Shown here one piece after another: positions 15,742 through 25,421 of a DNA stretch of 64,000 bases; the stretch's first letter is position 1; every line of letters starts with the position of its first letter. The stretch comes from Rhizobium mongolense subsp. loessense (GTDB lineage: Bacteria; Pseudomonadota; Alphaproteobacteria; Rhizobiales; Rhizobiaceae), in the NCBI RefSeq assembly GCF_900099775.1, contig NZ_FMTM01000010.1, forward strand, positions 62,001 to 126,000. The letters are read 5' to 3'. The notes beneath the pieces were generated by a model. The model was given only the letters and a program-made list of their open reading frames with translations. It had not been told where the DNA came from and searched no databases. Both the position numbers and the translations under genes were made by a program.

Positions 15742-17322
15742 TCACTCCGCTGCTGGTACGAGGGTTTCGGAAACAAGTGCAGCGTCCGGCTCCTCATCCG
15801 GATCAGGCCCTTGCCGGATCGCTTTGATCATCAGGCTCATTTCGACGACGATGAGCGTCGTATAAAGTGCGGCAAAGCCGATGATGGTGAGGAGCACCGT
15901 GCTTGCCCCCAGGCTGGAAACTGCCATCGCCGTCGGCAGCACCCCTTCGATGACCCAGGGCTGGCGGCCGATCTCGGCGACGATCCAGCCCGCCTCGATG
16001 GCGATCCAAGGAAGGGGTATGGCGAAAACGGCGACCTTCAGGAGCAGCGGATATTTGTCGAGGTGGCGGCGGGCCGACAGCCAGAAAAAGACCGCCGTCA
16101 GCAGGATGAAGAACATGCCAAGCCCGACCATGATGCGGAACGACCAGAAAAGGGTCGGTACATGCGGGATCGTGTCGCGTGCAGCCTGGGCAATCTGTTC
16201 ATCTGTTGCCTGGCGCGGATCATCGACATAGCGCTTCAATAAAAGCGCATAGCCGAGCTGGTGGCCTAGGTCGGCGAAGGAGCTACGAACCTCCTGCGCG
16301 ATGCCGTTTGGTGTTGAAGCCGCGCGGATTTGCATCAGCGCATCGTAGGCCTTGATGCCTTCGCGGATACGGGTTTCGGCCTGCTGTTCAAGCTTGTCGA
16401 TCCCTGGAATTTCGGTGGTCAGCGAGCGTGTCCCGATCAGCCCCATGACCCATGGAATATGGACGGCGAAATGCGTCTCACGCGATTGCTGGTCTGGAAA
16501 GCCGAAGGCCGTGAAGGCTGCAGGCGCCGGTTCGGTTTCCCACATAGCCTCGATTGCGGCGAGCTTCATCTTTTGGTTTTCCGTTGCCAGATAGCCGCTC
16601 TCGTCGCCGAGTACGACTACCGAGAGAGCCGAGGCAAGTCCGAAGGAGGCGGCAACCGTCATCGAGCGCTTGGCAAGCTCGATATGGCGGCCTTTCAGCA
16701 GGTACCAAGCTGAGACGCCAAGCACGAAGATCGAGGCACAGACGTAGCCGGCAGAAACCGTATGCACGAACTTCGCCTGCGCGACGGGATTGAAGACCAC
16801 GTCGAAGAAGCTCGTAATCTCCATGCGCATGGTCTGCGGATTGAGCGCCGAGCCGACCGGGTTCTGCATCCAACCATTGGCGATCAGGATCCACAGTGCC
16901 GAGAAGTTGGAGCCGAGCGCCACGGCCCAGGTCGCAACCAGATGCCCCACTTTGGACAGCTTGTCCCAACCGAAGAAGAAGAGGCCGACGAAAGTCGCCT
17001 CCAAAAAGAAGGCCATCAGCCCTTCGATGGCCAGCGGCGCACCGAAGATGTCGCCGACATAATAGCTGTAGTAGCTCCAGTTCATACCGAACTGGAACTC
17101 CATGACGATGCCGGTCGCCACGCCCAGTACGAAGTTGATTCCGAAGAGCGTGCCCCAGAATTTCGTCATCTGCCGCCAGATCTGTCTGCCGGTCATCACA
17201 TAGGTCGTTTCCATGATCGCGAGCAGCACCGACAGACCGAGCGTCAGCGGCACGAACAGGAAGTGATAAAGCGCCGTCAGGGCGAACTGGAAGCGCGATA
17301 GCGCGACGATATCTAGTTCCAT
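15742..17322 (-). CDS. cydA: Cytochrome bd quinol oxidase subunit I
   Basis: 526-aa haem-bearing subunit. The start MELDIVALSRFQFALTALYH supplies His20 (haem b595 ligand in the family); the second family histidine is in AKFVHTVSAGYV and the axial methionine region is RIMVGLGMFFILL. The periplasmic Q-loop contains GDESGYLATENQKMKLAAIE, the quinol-binding signature KLAAIE. Long Q-loop form, comparable to E. coli CydA. 70 bp after cydC; overlaps the alternative cydB GTG start. Predicted to oxidise ubiquinol at low oxygen. Confidence 0.96.
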   Translation of the reverse strand: MELDIVALSRFQFALTALYHFLFVPLTLGLSVLLAIMETTYVMTGRQIWRQMTKFWGTLFGINFVLGVATGIVMEFQFGMNWSYYSYYVGDIFGAPLAIEGLMAFFLEATFVGLFFFGWDKLSKVGHLVATWAVALGSNFSALWILIANGWMQNPVGSALNPQTMRMEITSFFDVVFNPVAQAKFVHTVSAGYVCASIFVLGVSAWYLLKGRHIELAKRSMTVAASFGLASALSVVVLGDESGYLATENQKMKLAAIEAMWETEPAPAAFTAFGFPDQQSRETHFAVHIPWVMGLIGTRSLTTEIPGIDKLEQQAETRIREGIKAYDALMQIRAASTPNGIAQEVRSSFADLGHQLGYALLLKRYVDDPRQATDEQIAQAARDTIPHVPTLFWSFRIMVGLGMFFILLTAVFFWLSARRHLDKYPLLLKVAVFAIPLPWIAIEAGWIVAEIGRQPWVIEGVLPTAMAVSSLGASTVLLTIIGFAALYTTLIVVEMSLMIKAIRQGPDPDEEPDAALVSETLVPAAE

Positions 17323-17391
17323 TGTTTTTTCTTCCCACGGTCTGACAGGATGTCGAACGGGCGCCGCCGGCGTCCGCGGTTAGCGCACCAT

Positions 17392-19080
17392 TCAATCCGG
17401 CCTTAGCCGCTCGAGCGCTCTTTCGAACGCCGCCTCTCCACGGCGCGATAGTTCTATAATACGACCGCCTTCGATGACTGCGATCTGATCGGCGATCGCA
17501 GCCTCCCGGCGGGCATGGCATGCAATGACGAGGGAACGGCCACACGCCCGTTCCTTGAGGCGGGACATGACGTCGCCTGCCGTTGCGCTGTCGAGACCTT
17601 CCGTCGCCTCATCGAGCAGCCACAGCGGCGTGTCGCGAAGGAAGAGGCGTGCAAGCGCCAGACGACGGGCCTGGCCGCCCGAAAGACCGAAACCGCCTTC
17701 GCCAAGAGGTGTGCCGAGCCCCTTCGGCAGAGCCTCGACATCCGAAAGCAGCCCCGCGGCGACAAGCGCTTCGCGCAATTCCACCTCGCTCGCCTCAGGC
17801 TTGGCGAGCCGCAGATTGCCTTCGAGCGTATCCTGAAAGAGTTCGGTCCTTTGCGTCAGAAGCGTCGCATCGACGCATGCAGCAGTCCCAACGCGCGGCT
17901 CCACTTCATCTGCAAGCAGCGAAAGCAGTGTCGATTTTCCGGCACCGCTCGGGCCGATGACGGCCAATGCTTCACCCAACCGCAATTCCAAGCTGATTGC
18001 GTGGAGCGCATCTCCGGCGGAGCCGTCATGTCTGACGCTTACCTCCTGCAGACAAAGGGCGATGCCGGCTTCAGGGGCACCTCGTTTTTGTCGCGACGTC
18101 TCTTCAGTCAGGCGCGGACCGATCCGCTTGGCTGCGACCAGGACACGGCCAAATTCAAGGGCGCCGCGCCGCAGGGCCGTGAAGGGTTCGACGGCTGCAA
18201 AGGCAATCAGCAGCCCCAACGCGGCAACCGGTGCAGTGATCGCCTCTACTTCGGCAAGCGCCGATACCGCAAGAAGCGAGCCGGCGAGCAAGATCGCCGT
18301 GACGAGGCCGAACGTCAGGGTGACGCCCGTTTCGATCCGATTTAGATGACGATCGGCCCTGGCGGTATAGCGATCGGCTGCGAGAACGGACGCGCATTGC
18401 GCTTCCATGCGCGATGCCATCAGGAGGTCCGTCTGGCCGGCGGTCAGGTCGATGGCGCGCGAGCGAAGCGCCTCGATGCCGTACGCGCGGCGCCGGGCAG
18501 GCTTTCGGGCAAGGCCGCCTGCGGCGATCGGAACGCAGATGCCGGACCCAAGCAAAATCGCGCCGACCGTGAGCCCGAAGGCGGGGTGCATGATGCCCAG
18601 CGTGACGACGGAGACAGTCGCGGCGCCGATCGCGGCACCCATCGGAACGAGAATTCTGAGGTAGAGCGATTCCAGCGCATCGATATCAGCCGTCAGGCGA
18701 AATAGCGCTTTGGAGGGCCGGCGGAGAAGATTGCATGCAGCATCAGGTCCCGCCCAGCCGCGAAAAAGCGTCTCACGAAGCGCCGCCAATATGCCCAGCG
18801 TTGCATCATGCGTCGTCATCCGCTCGCCGTAGCGCGCCGCCGTACGGCTGATTGCAAGCAAGCGGATTGCGGCCGCCGGCGCAAAGACGTCGAAGGCGAC
18901 GGCTGCCGCAGATAGGCCGGCAATCGACGCAGCAGTGATGAACCAGCCCGACAAACCGAGCAGGGCAAGGCCCGCAATGACCGTGACGGCAGAAAGCAAG
19001 GCACCGGCCAAGAGCCGACGCGGCCGTTCAGAAAAGAAAAGCTTGAGGATCGGCGCAAGGATCCGGATCAGTTTTCTCAT
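17392..19080 (-). CDS. cydC: ABC exporter subunit CydC
   Basis: 562-aa fused membrane/ATPase half-transporter; with CydD exports glutathione/cysteine (and binds haem), needed for cytochrome bd assembly. N-terminal six-helix region begins ILAPILKLFFSERPRRLLAG; the ATPase has Walker A GPSGAGKSTLLSLL, signature FGLSGGQARRLALARL and Walker B LWLLDEATEGLD. Its ATG overlaps the cydD stop as TAATG, indicating coupled translation. Confidence 0.93.
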   Translation of the reverse strand: MRKLIRILAPILKLFFSERPRRLLAGALLSAVTVIAGLALLGLSGWFITAASIAGLSAAAVAFDVFAPAAAIRLLAISRTAARYGERMTTHDATLGILAALRETLFRGWAGPDAACNLLRRPSKALFRLTADIDALESLYLRILVPMGAAIGAATVSVVTLGIMHPAFGLTVGAILLGSGICVPIAAGGLARKPARRRAYGIEALRSRAIDLTAGQTDLLMASRMEAQCASVLAADRYTARADRHLNRIETGVTLTFGLVTAILLAGSLLAVSALAEVEAITAPVAALGLLIAFAAVEPFTALRRGALEFGRVLVAAKRIGPRLTEETSRQKRGAPEAGIALCLQEVSVRHDGSAGDALHAISLELRLGEALAVIGPSGAGKSTLLSLLADEVEPRVGTAACVDATLLTQRTELFQDTLEGNLRLAKPEASEVELREALVAAGLLSDVEALPKGLGTPLGEGGFGLSGGQARRLALARLFLRDTPLWLLDEATEGLDSATAGDVMSRLKERACGRSLVIACHARREAAIADQIAVIEGGRIIELSRRGEAAFERALERLRPD

Positions 19081-20783
19081 TACTCAGCAGCCTCTTTTAA
19101 GAACGGTGCATCGATGACGATCCTGCGGTCCATGCGCGCAGCAAGACGCGCGTCATGCGTGGCAACGACAAGCGTTCTCCCGCTGGCAAGGGCAATCAGG
19201 CTTTCCGTGATCTCCGCAGCAGTCACGGCGTCGAGATGCGCCGTCGGTTCGTCCGCCAGGATGATGCGAATGAAAGGATTGGCGGCCGCCCGTGCGATGG
19301 CAAGTCGCAACGCTTCGCCGCCGGAAAGGCCGGCCCCGCCTTCGCCGAGCGGCCGCTTGCCGTAGGCGGCCGCAACGCCGTCCAGTTTGGCAAGCGCCAA
19401 AGCCTCCTGGAGAACGCAGCAATGCCTGTCCAGCAAGACATTGCCGGCCAAGCTTCCGGCAAATATATGCGGCGTCTGGCCGATCCATGCCATGGTGCTG
19501 CGCACGCCTGCATCGATGGACCGGCCATCAATCAGCACTTGACCCGTCTGAGGTGCTGCCAGACCGGCGATCAGCGCAAGCAGCGTGGATTTTCCGGCGC
19601 CGCTCGCGCCTGCAAGCGCGACATGCTCACCGTCTGTGATAAGACAGTTGAAGCCGGTAAGCGCGGAAGGCCGCGAGCAATCGTAACGGAAGCTGACATC
19701 GTTGAATTCAATGTCGAGCCGGTCAACGCCCGGCGCCGGGCCGGTGCTCTGCGTATCGACGATCTCAATGCCGCCGCACGCGCCGAGGCTCTCGAGCGCC
19801 TTTATCGCCGCTTCTCCGGCGGCACGGTCATGCCAAACGGAGGAAAGTTCGCGCAAGGGCTCGAAAAAGGCGGGTGCGAGAAGGAGTATGAAAAGGCCTT
19901 CGGCCAGGCTGAGCTTGCCCGACCATGTCCCGAAGTGGATTTCGCCGAGGAGGCTGAAGCCCACATAGACCGCGACCATTGCGACGCCGAGCGCAGCAAA
20001 GAGCTCCAGCACGGCAGAGGAGAGAAAGGCGATTTTGAGCACCGCCATCGTGCGTGTCTTGAGGTCTTCAGCATCTGCCCGCAGCCGCGTAGCAGTCAGG
20101 CCGACTGCACCAAACGAGCGGATCGTGGCCAGTCCACGGAGCCGGTCGAGAAGGAATGCATTGAGCCTGCCTGTTGCAGCGAGCTGCTTTTCGCTCGCCG
20201 CCTGTGCGCGCCAGCCGATGAGTGCCATGAAAAGCGGAACAAGCGGCACTGCAATCAAGAGCACGAGCGCGGCAACCCAGGAGGTCGCTAGCACGCAAAC
20301 AAGGATGACGAGAGGGGTGACTCTCGCTTTGAAGCGAGCGGGAAAAAAGCGCGCGAGGTAGGGAATGACAAGTTCCGCCTGCTCGCCGAGAATGCTCGCA
20401 ACCTGCCCGGAAGCAGGACGCGTGCCGTCGATCGGCGATCGCCGGGCGAGCGCTGCAACGGCAACCCGTCTCCTCAAACTCAGCGCGGTGCGCGCGCTGT
20501 CGAGGGCAAGCTGGCCGCCAACCGCGTCAAGCAGCGCCTTTGCAATACCGAGTACCAACACGAAAAAGGCAGGCCCAAGCACATCACGAAAACCATCGCC
20601 ATCTGCCATGCCGCCGACGGCATATGCGAGCAGACTGGCTTGCGGGATCCATAAGAGAGCGCCAGCGGTTTGAAGCAAAGCGGCATGACGAAGACCTAAG
20701 GGCCGGGCCGAGCGGGCCGGCAAGCCAGTTGCTGGCGCTGCGGCTGCATGCGCTTTTCCCTCGTCGAAGAAAGCACTCCCCAT
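19080..20783 (-). CDS. cydD: ABC exporter subunit CydD
   Basis: Half-transporter partner of CydC, about 567 aa from ATG 20783; the open frame extends 41 codons upstream into the regulator gene, but the chosen start falls 4 bp after the regulator stop and leads directly into the Ala-rich N-terminus and first helices. ATPase motifs: Walker A GASGAGKSTLLALIAGL, signature GLSGGEALRLAIARA, Walker B ILADEPTAHLD. Tight spacing to the upstream GbsR/MarR-like gene places that regulator in the same transcript. Confidence 0.92.
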   Translation of the reverse strand: MGSAFFDEGKAHAAAAPATGLPARSARPLGLRHAALLQTAGALLWIPQASLLAYAVGGMADGDGFRDVLGPAFFVLVLGIAKALLDAVGGQLALDSARTALSLRRRVAVAALARRSPIDGTRPASGQVASILGEQAELVIPYLARFFPARFKARVTPLVILVCVLATSWVAALVLLIAVPLVPLFMALIGWRAQAASEKQLAATGRLNAFLLDRLRGLATIRSFGAVGLTATRLRADAEDLKTRTMAVLKIAFLSSAVLELFAALGVAMVAVYVGFSLLGEIHFGTWSGKLSLAEGLFILLLAPAFFEPLRELSSVWHDRAAGEAAIKALESLGACGGIEIVDTQSTGPAPGVDRLDIEFNDVSFRYDCSRPSALTGFNCLITDGEHVALAGASGAGKSTLLALIAGLAAPQTGQVLIDGRSIDAGVRSTMAWIGQTPHIFAGSLAGNVLLDRHCCVLQEALALAKLDGVAAAYGKRPLGEGGAGLSGGEALRLAIARAAANPFIRIILADEPTAHLDAVTAAEITESLIALASGRTLVVATHDARLAARMDRRIVIDAPFLKEAAE

Positions 20784-20787
20784 GGCG

Positions 20788-21360
20788 CTAGCTCTTGTTC
20801 GCAGGCCGTCGGCCACGGCCGAGTGAAACCACCCGGTCCTTGGCTTCGAGAAGCTTCGTAACCTTTGCTCCCAAAGAGAGTAGCGCTGCGAGGCGCTCTG
20901 TTTCAAGTTGTTTCACGTCCTCATACCAATGCGTCAGCTGCTCGATGAGACCGTGCATTTCGCTCATCCGCTCCTGGGCAAAGCGTTCGGCTTCGCTCGC
21001 CGGCCTTTGCATGAGGATTTCACGCAGAACCGAGAGTGTTGGATCGACCTCGCGCTTTTTCCGCTCTTCAGCAAGCGTGCGCAGGATAAGCCAGACATCG
21101 TCAGGCGTGGTGAAAAAATCCCTGCGGTCGTCAGGTCTATGTTTCAAAAGCACAAGGTTCCATGCCTGCAGCTCCCGCAGGCTCATCGAAACATTCGATC
21201 TCGAGATGCCGAGCGCGTCGACGATCTCATCGGCGCAAAGCGGCGAGGGCGAAACATAAAGAAGCGCATAGATCTGGCCGACCGTGCGATTGATGCCCCA
21301 ACGCGAGCCCATCTCACCGAAATGCAAAACGAAGGATTGAACGAGCGGTGGAAGATTCAT
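20788..21360 (-). CDS. GbsR/MarR-like transcriptional regulator heading the cyd operon
   Basis: 190-aa winged-helix protein. ATG at 21360 gives MNLPPLVQSFVLHFGEMGSR, the usual opening of the GbsR-type (PadR/MarR-like) group, followed by the DNA-binding helices PLCADEIVDALGISRSNVSM and the wing RPDDRRDFF. The longer frame to 21492 runs through the promoter and palindrome and is not coding. First gene of the regulator-cydDCABX run, with a perfect 18-bp palindrome just downstream of its -10 box, so autoregulation of the oxidase operon is likely. No cysteine cluster that would indicate an Fe-S sensor is visible; the signal is unknown. Confidence 0.85.
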   Translation of the reverse strand: MNLPPLVQSFVLHFGEMGSRWGINRTVGQIYALLYVSPSPLCADEIVDALGISRSNVSMSLRELQAWNLVLLKHRPDDRRDFFTTPDDVWLILRTLAEERKKREVDPTLSVLREILMQRPASEAERFAQERMSEMHGLIEQLTHWYEDVKQLETERLAALLSLGAKVTKLLEAKDRVVSLGRGRRPANKS

Positions 21361-21383
21361 TGCCGATTCCGTTGTTTCTATGA

Positions 21384-21431
21384 TTTCAGAAATTTCTGAA
21401 ACTACTATACACCGGTTTTCGCAGCTCTCAA
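21384..21431 (-). promoter_or_regulatory. cyd operon promoter with perfect palindromic operator
   Basis: On the minus strand, TTGAGA (21431–21426), a 16-bp spacer and TATAGT (21409–21404) form a good sigma-70-like promoter. Immediately downstream lies TTTCAGAAATTTCTGAAA (21401–21384), an 18-bp perfect palindrome covering the expected transcription start, 23 bp ahead of the regulator ATG. Position suggests repression by the regulator that it precedes. Confidence 0.75.
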
Positions 21432-21624
21432 TCGAGCAAACCAGGGCTGCGGCAATTTGGTTGCAGGCCGAGCTCAGCCTGCTGAGCGTCACGACTCCAT
21501 TACCTTGTCACGATGTCCAGTCGGAACCAGAGGCTCTTTTTGCTGGCCGCGTGCCGTCCCTTGATGAAAAGAGCAGCGCAAAAACGATAGAGAAACGTAG
21601 AGCGCCGAATGGCAGATTGGCGGG

Positions 21625-22557
21625 CTAGGTTCTGAACGCTGCGCGCTTGTCGTATCTTGCAACGCGTGAAAGGAGGTAATCGATCTCCGCCTTTGCCCTC
21701 TGCGAAATGCTTCCCGCGGGCTTGCGCTGGGAATCGCTGGCGATTGCGCCGCGCTTCTTGAGGACATATTTGCGTATGGCAAGGCCAACGCCCTGCTGCT
21801 GCTCATAGCGCACGAGCGGCAGATGTGCATCGAAGAGGTCATGTGCCGCCTCGCGATTTCCGGCCCGCTGGAAATTCACGACGTCGACCAGCATATCCGG
21901 GAAGGCATAACCGGTCATCGCGCCATCGGCGCCGCGCTCCATCTCGAAATCGAGAAACAATCCGCCGTTGCCACAAAGGATCGAAATGTCGCGCATCTCG
22001 CTCGCCTTTTGCGCTGCCCGCAACTGGGAAATCTTCTCAAGGCCCGGCCAGTCCTCGTGCTTCAGCATCACGCAAGATGGATGATTGTTGACGATCTTCT
22101 GGATGACGCCAGGCGTCATCACCACGGTCAGCGTCAGCGGATAGTCCTGGATGACGAAAGGAATATCCTCGCCGATCGCCTCGACCGCCTGGGCATAGTA
22201 GCCGATGATTTGATCGTCCGTGCGAAGCGATGGCTGTGGGGCGATCATGACGCCCTGAGCACCGAGATCCATGGCGCCACGCGCAAGTGAGCGCATCGCC
22301 GCAAAGCCCGGCGCCGAGACGCCGACGATCACCGGAACGCCTGCGCGCTTCACGACCTGCCGGGTGATTGCAAGCGACTCCTCCGGCTCAAGCTTCGGTG
22401 CTTCGCCCATGATGCCGAGAATGGTAAGCCCGCTCACGCCGCAGCCGAGATAGAAATCGGTGAGCCGGTCGACTGACACCGTGTCCAGCCGTCCGTCCGG
22501 ATGAAAAGGCGTTGCGGCGATGGCATAGACGCCCTTGGCTGTATGATCGAGCTTCAT
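21625..22557 (-). CDS. Dihydrodipicolinate synthase/N-acetylneuraminate lyase family protein
   Basis: 310-aa class I aldolase-fold lyase/synthase. Conserved features are GVYAIAATPFHPDG at the N-terminus, GIMGEAPKL where DapA has GTTGE, the tyrosine in FVIQDYPLTL and the Schiff-base lysine in CVMLKHEDWPG. The altered substrate loop argues against true DapA and for a sugar-acid or hydroxy-acid lyase/dehydratase. GGAGAG precedes the ATG. It stands alone on the minus strand, convergent with nothing and head-to-head with DUF2938; the 190 bp to the cyd promoter hold no recognisable feature. Confidence 0.82.
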   Translation of the reverse strand: MKLDHTAKGVYAIAATPFHPDGRLDTVSVDRLTDFYLGCGVSGLTILGIMGEAPKLEPEESLAITRQVVKRAGVPVIVGVSAPGFAAMRSLARGAMDLGAQGVMIAPQPSLRTDDQIIGYYAQAVEAIGEDIPFVIQDYPLTLTVVMTPGVIQKIVNNHPSCVMLKHEDWPGLEKISQLRAAQKASEMRDISILCGNGGLFLDFEMERGADGAMTGYAFPDMLVDVVNFQRAGNREAAHDLFDAHLPLVRYEQQQGVGLAIRKYVLKKRGAIASDSQRKPAGSISQRAKAEIDYLLSRVARYDKRAAFRT

Positions 22558-22719
22558 TACGCACTCTCCCTTTTGGCCGGAACTTAGGGGTAGTCATCGT
22601 TCCGATCAATTGAAATGCGCCGTTTGCGCCGCGATCCGACGTAACTGTAAGAGTGCTGTTGCAGGGCCTGCCGCGCGTGTTTAAGACAGTCCAGCAATCT
22701 ACGACTCTGGATCTTATTC

Positions 22720-23199
22720 ATGTTCGATATTTTATGGCGCGGCATTGCAATGGGGATCGGTGCGACGATCCTCATGGATATTTGGGCAATCGTGCTTTTC
22801 CAGGCCTTCGGTCAGGCGCCTGCCAACTGGGCGCCTGTCGGACGGTGGTTCTGGCACCTTGGGCGCGGCAAGGTATTTCACGACAGTATCGCCGAAGCAG
22901 AGCCCTATAGGCACGAGCTGGCACTGGGGTGGATCGGCCATTATGCGACCGGCATCATCTATGGCCTTGCTCTTGCGGCTATCACGGGGCCATCCTGGCT
23001 GGCAGCGCCGACTTTCCTCCCCGCCTGGATCCTTGGTATTGTCACGGTCGGGGCCGGCTGGTTCCTGCTGCAGCCCGGGCTTGGCATCGGCTGGGCCGCG
23101 TCGAGGTCGCCGAACCCGAACAAGGTGCGCGCGCTCAATCTGATCGCCCATACCGTCTTTGCCATTGGGCTCTACGGCACGGCGCTTTTGATCGCCTAA
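22720..23199 (+). CDS. DUF2938 membrane protein
   Basis: 159-aa predicted four-helix inner-membrane protein matching my memory of DUF2938: IGATILMDIWAIVLF near the start, WAPVGRWFWHLGRGKVFHDS, the loop ELALGWIGHYATGIIYGLAL, and GLGIGWAASRSPNPNKVRAL near the C-terminus. Function unknown. It ends 25 bp before cobF on the same strand, so it may be co-transcribed with the cobalamin genes, although no link to cobalamin is established. Confidence 0.8.
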   Translation: MFDILWRGIAMGIGATILMDIWAIVLFQAFGQAPANWAPVGRWFWHLGRGKVFHDSIAEAEPYRHELALGWIGHYATGIIYGLALAAITGPSWLAAPTFLPAWILGIVTVGAGWFLLQPGLGIGWAASRSPNPNKVRALNLIAHTVFAIGLYGTALLIA

Positions 23200-23224
23200 C
23201 GGCGCAAGACCGCAAGGAGGCTCA

Positions 23225-23983
23225 GTGAAGCATATTTACGCGATCGGCATTGGCACCGGAAACCCGGAGCACATGACCATTCAGGCGATCAACGCCATGA
23301 ATGCTGCAGATTTGGTCTTCATCCCCACAAAAGGTGCACAGAAGGAAGAGCTTGCCGATGTCCGCCGCGAAATCTGCAAGCGGTATCTCAAGCAGAGGGA
23401 TGGCAAGATCATCGAATTTGCGGTGCCGCTTCGCGAGACGAAGGAGCGTGGCTATGGTCAAAGCGTCGATGAATGGCACGCCGCGATTGCTGCCACCTAT
23501 CGTCAACTGATCAGCGAGTTGCCTGAAAATGGCACGGGTGCTTTCCTCGTATGGGGCGATCCGAGCCTTTACGACAGCACGTTGCGCATCCTGGAACGGG
23601 TGCGGGATAAAGTGGCATTCGATCTCACCGTCATCCCGGGCATTACCAGCATTCAGGCGCTTGCAGCCAGCCACCGCATCCCTATCAATCTCGTCGGCAA
23701 GCCGGTGGAAATTACGACCGGCCGAAGGCTTGCCGAAGAGGGGCTTAAGACGGAAAGTACGGTTGTAATGCTCGACGGCACCCAGGCGTTTACGAAGATC
23801 GACGACCCGGATGCGGAGATCTTCTGGGGAGCCTATCTTGGCACGCAGGACGAAATCATCCGTGCCGGGCGGCTTAGCGACGTCGCCGATGACATCGTGA
23901 GGACCCGGGCCCAAGCGCGCGAACGGCACGGTTGGATCATGGATATCTACCTGCTGCGCAAAGGTCGCGACTTTCAGGATTAG
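23225..23983 (+). CDS. cobF: Precorrin-6A synthase (deacetylating) CobF
   Basis: 252-aa SAM-dependent methyltransferase that methylates C-1 of precorrin-5 with loss of acetate in aerobic cobalamin synthesis. GTG start preceded by AAGGAGG. Tetrapyrrole methylase marks: IGIGTGNPEHMTIQAINAMN at the N-terminus, LVWGDPSLYDSTLRILE, VIPGITSIQALAASHRIP. First cob gene of the cluster cobFGHIJ–K–LM. Confidence 0.95.
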   Translation: MKHIYAIGIGTGNPEHMTIQAINAMNAADLVFIPTKGAQKEELADVRREICKRYLKQRDGKIIEFAVPLRETKERGYGQSVDEWHAAIAATYRQLISELPENGTGAFLVWGDPSLYDSTLRILERVRDKVAFDLTVIPGITSIQALAASHRIPINLVGKPVEITTGRRLAEEGLKTESTVVMLDGTQAFTKIDDPDAEIFWGAYLGTQDEIIRAGRLSDVADDIVRTRAQARERHGWIMDIYLLRKGRDFQD

Positions 23984-24084
23984 TCCAGTGGATTAGTCGG
24001 GCCGCTTTACCGCAAGGGTGCGGCCCCGTAAAGGCATGGATGAAAGGACGCGCCATGGGCCTTGCCGGCGAAAGAGAGATCGAC

Positions 24085-25419
24085 ATGGAAGGGCGCGCCA
24101 TTGGTGCACCAGGCTCGCGCCGAGGCGCCTGTCCGAGCCTTGCTGCGCCGATGGCGACCGGCGACGGCCTTCTCGTACGGTTGCGGCCGGCCGGCGGCGC
24201 GCTAACGCCTTCGCAATTGAATATGCTTGCAGCCTCCGCCGCGGCATACGGCAATGGCGTTCTGGAAATTTCTGCGCGGGGAAGTCTGCAAATCCGCGGC
24301 CTGCGGCCGGAAACTGTCGGGCGGCTCGCCACTGATGTTGATGCGGCCGGGATCCTTGTTCCAGCAGGTCCGCCGATCGAGCTATCGCCGCTGCATGGCA
24401 TCGATCCGGGTGAGATAGGAAGTGCCGCCGCGATCGAAGCCCGGTTGCGAGGTGAGCTCAAGATTATGCTGTCTTCACCACTTCTGGCCCCAAAGCTCTC
24501 CATCATCGTCGATGGTGGAGGACGTTTCGGTCTATCCGGTCTTTCGGCCGATATCCGTGTTGTCGCTCTGGACGAAAGCCGCTGGCTGGTCGCGATAAAC
24601 GGCGATGCAAAAACGGCAAAGCCGGTTTGTATCGGTTCAGCCGACGACGCCGCCCGGGCGGTCGGGCAATTGCTGGCGATACTCATGGAAATTGGCAAGA
24701 ATTCTCGAACGGGCGACATTGGACCGCTTGCATTGCGCGATGTGTTCCCAGCAATGGACGCGCAATTGGCCGCTGGGCCACATTCGCAAATGCCGAGGCC
24801 CGGCCTTCATCAGCTTTCCGATCACAGCCCGGTCCTTGGCCTCAGACCGCGCTTCGGCCAGATCAAGGCAAACGACCTGTCAAGATTTCTGGGAGAAGTC
24901 GAGCGCCTCGGTGCAGCGGAAATTCGCCTGGCACCGGGCCGCCAGTTCTTCGTGACGGGCTGTAGCACAGAGGAGGCGAAGGCGTTGCAGGCAGCTGCAA
25001 AGGGGTATGGCCTCAGCTCCGATCCGGATGATCCATCTGCAAATATTGCCGCTTGCGCCGGGGCGGGCGCCTGCGCCTCGGGCTTTTATGAAACGAGGGT
25101 GCGGGCACAGCATTTACTGCAGCATTCACCGGTTCTTTTCGATGGATCGCTGATGTTTCATCTCTCGGGTTGTTCCAAGGGATGCGCCCATCCGCGACCG
25201 GCGCTGGCGCTGACTGGAATGGCGAGCGGTTATGGTATTGTGTTGAGCGGATATGCAGGCGACAGCCCCGATGCAACGATTGCTGGCGGCGAGATCGATT
25301 TCGCTATAGAGAAGCTCGCCCGGCTTGTCGGGAAGAACAAGAGCGCTGATGAATCGGCTGCTGCCTGCCTAACGCGGCTCGGCCCCCAGACGATCGTGAA
25401 GGCGCTGAAACAGGAATAG
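24085..25419 (+). CDS. cobG: Precorrin-3B synthase CobG
   Basis: About 444-aa iron-sulfur monooxygenase of the sulfite/nitrite-reductase fold, which hydroxylates precorrin-3A (ring contraction step 1). Start set at ATG 24085 (GAAAGAGAG upstream), leading into the conserved RRGACPSLAAPMATGDGLLV; in-frame ATGs at 24040 and 24055 are alternatives. Duplicated ferredoxin-like half repeats carry LEISARGSLQIRGL, and the C-terminal cysteines ACAGAGACASGF and LSGCSKGCAHP are the Fe4S4/sirohaem-type ligands. 101 bp from cobF. Confidence 0.93.
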   Translation: MEGRAIGAPGSRRGACPSLAAPMATGDGLLVRLRPAGGALTPSQLNMLAASAAAYGNGVLEISARGSLQIRGLRPETVGRLATDVDAAGILVPAGPPIELSPLHGIDPGEIGSAAAIEARLRGELKIMLSSPLLAPKLSIIVDGGGRFGLSGLSADIRVVALDESRWLVAINGDAKTAKPVCIGSADDAARAVGQLLAILMEIGKNSRTGDIGPLALRDVFPAMDAQLAAGPHSQMPRPGLHQLSDHSPVLGLRPRFGQIKANDLSRFLGEVERLGAAEIRLAPGRQFFVTGCSTEEAKALQAAAKGYGLSSDPDDPSANIAACAGAGACASGFYETRVRAQHLLQHSPVLFDGSLMFHLSGCSKGCAHPRPALALTGMASGYGIVLSGYAGDSPDATIAGGEIDFAIEKLARLVGKNKSADESAAACLTRLGPQTIVKALKQE

Positions 25420-25421
25420 GT

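Noticed and set aside
22558-23224. Cobalamin riboswitch ahead of cobF/DUF2938
   Set aside because: No B12 box or surrounding stems could be found by eye; a covariance search would decide.
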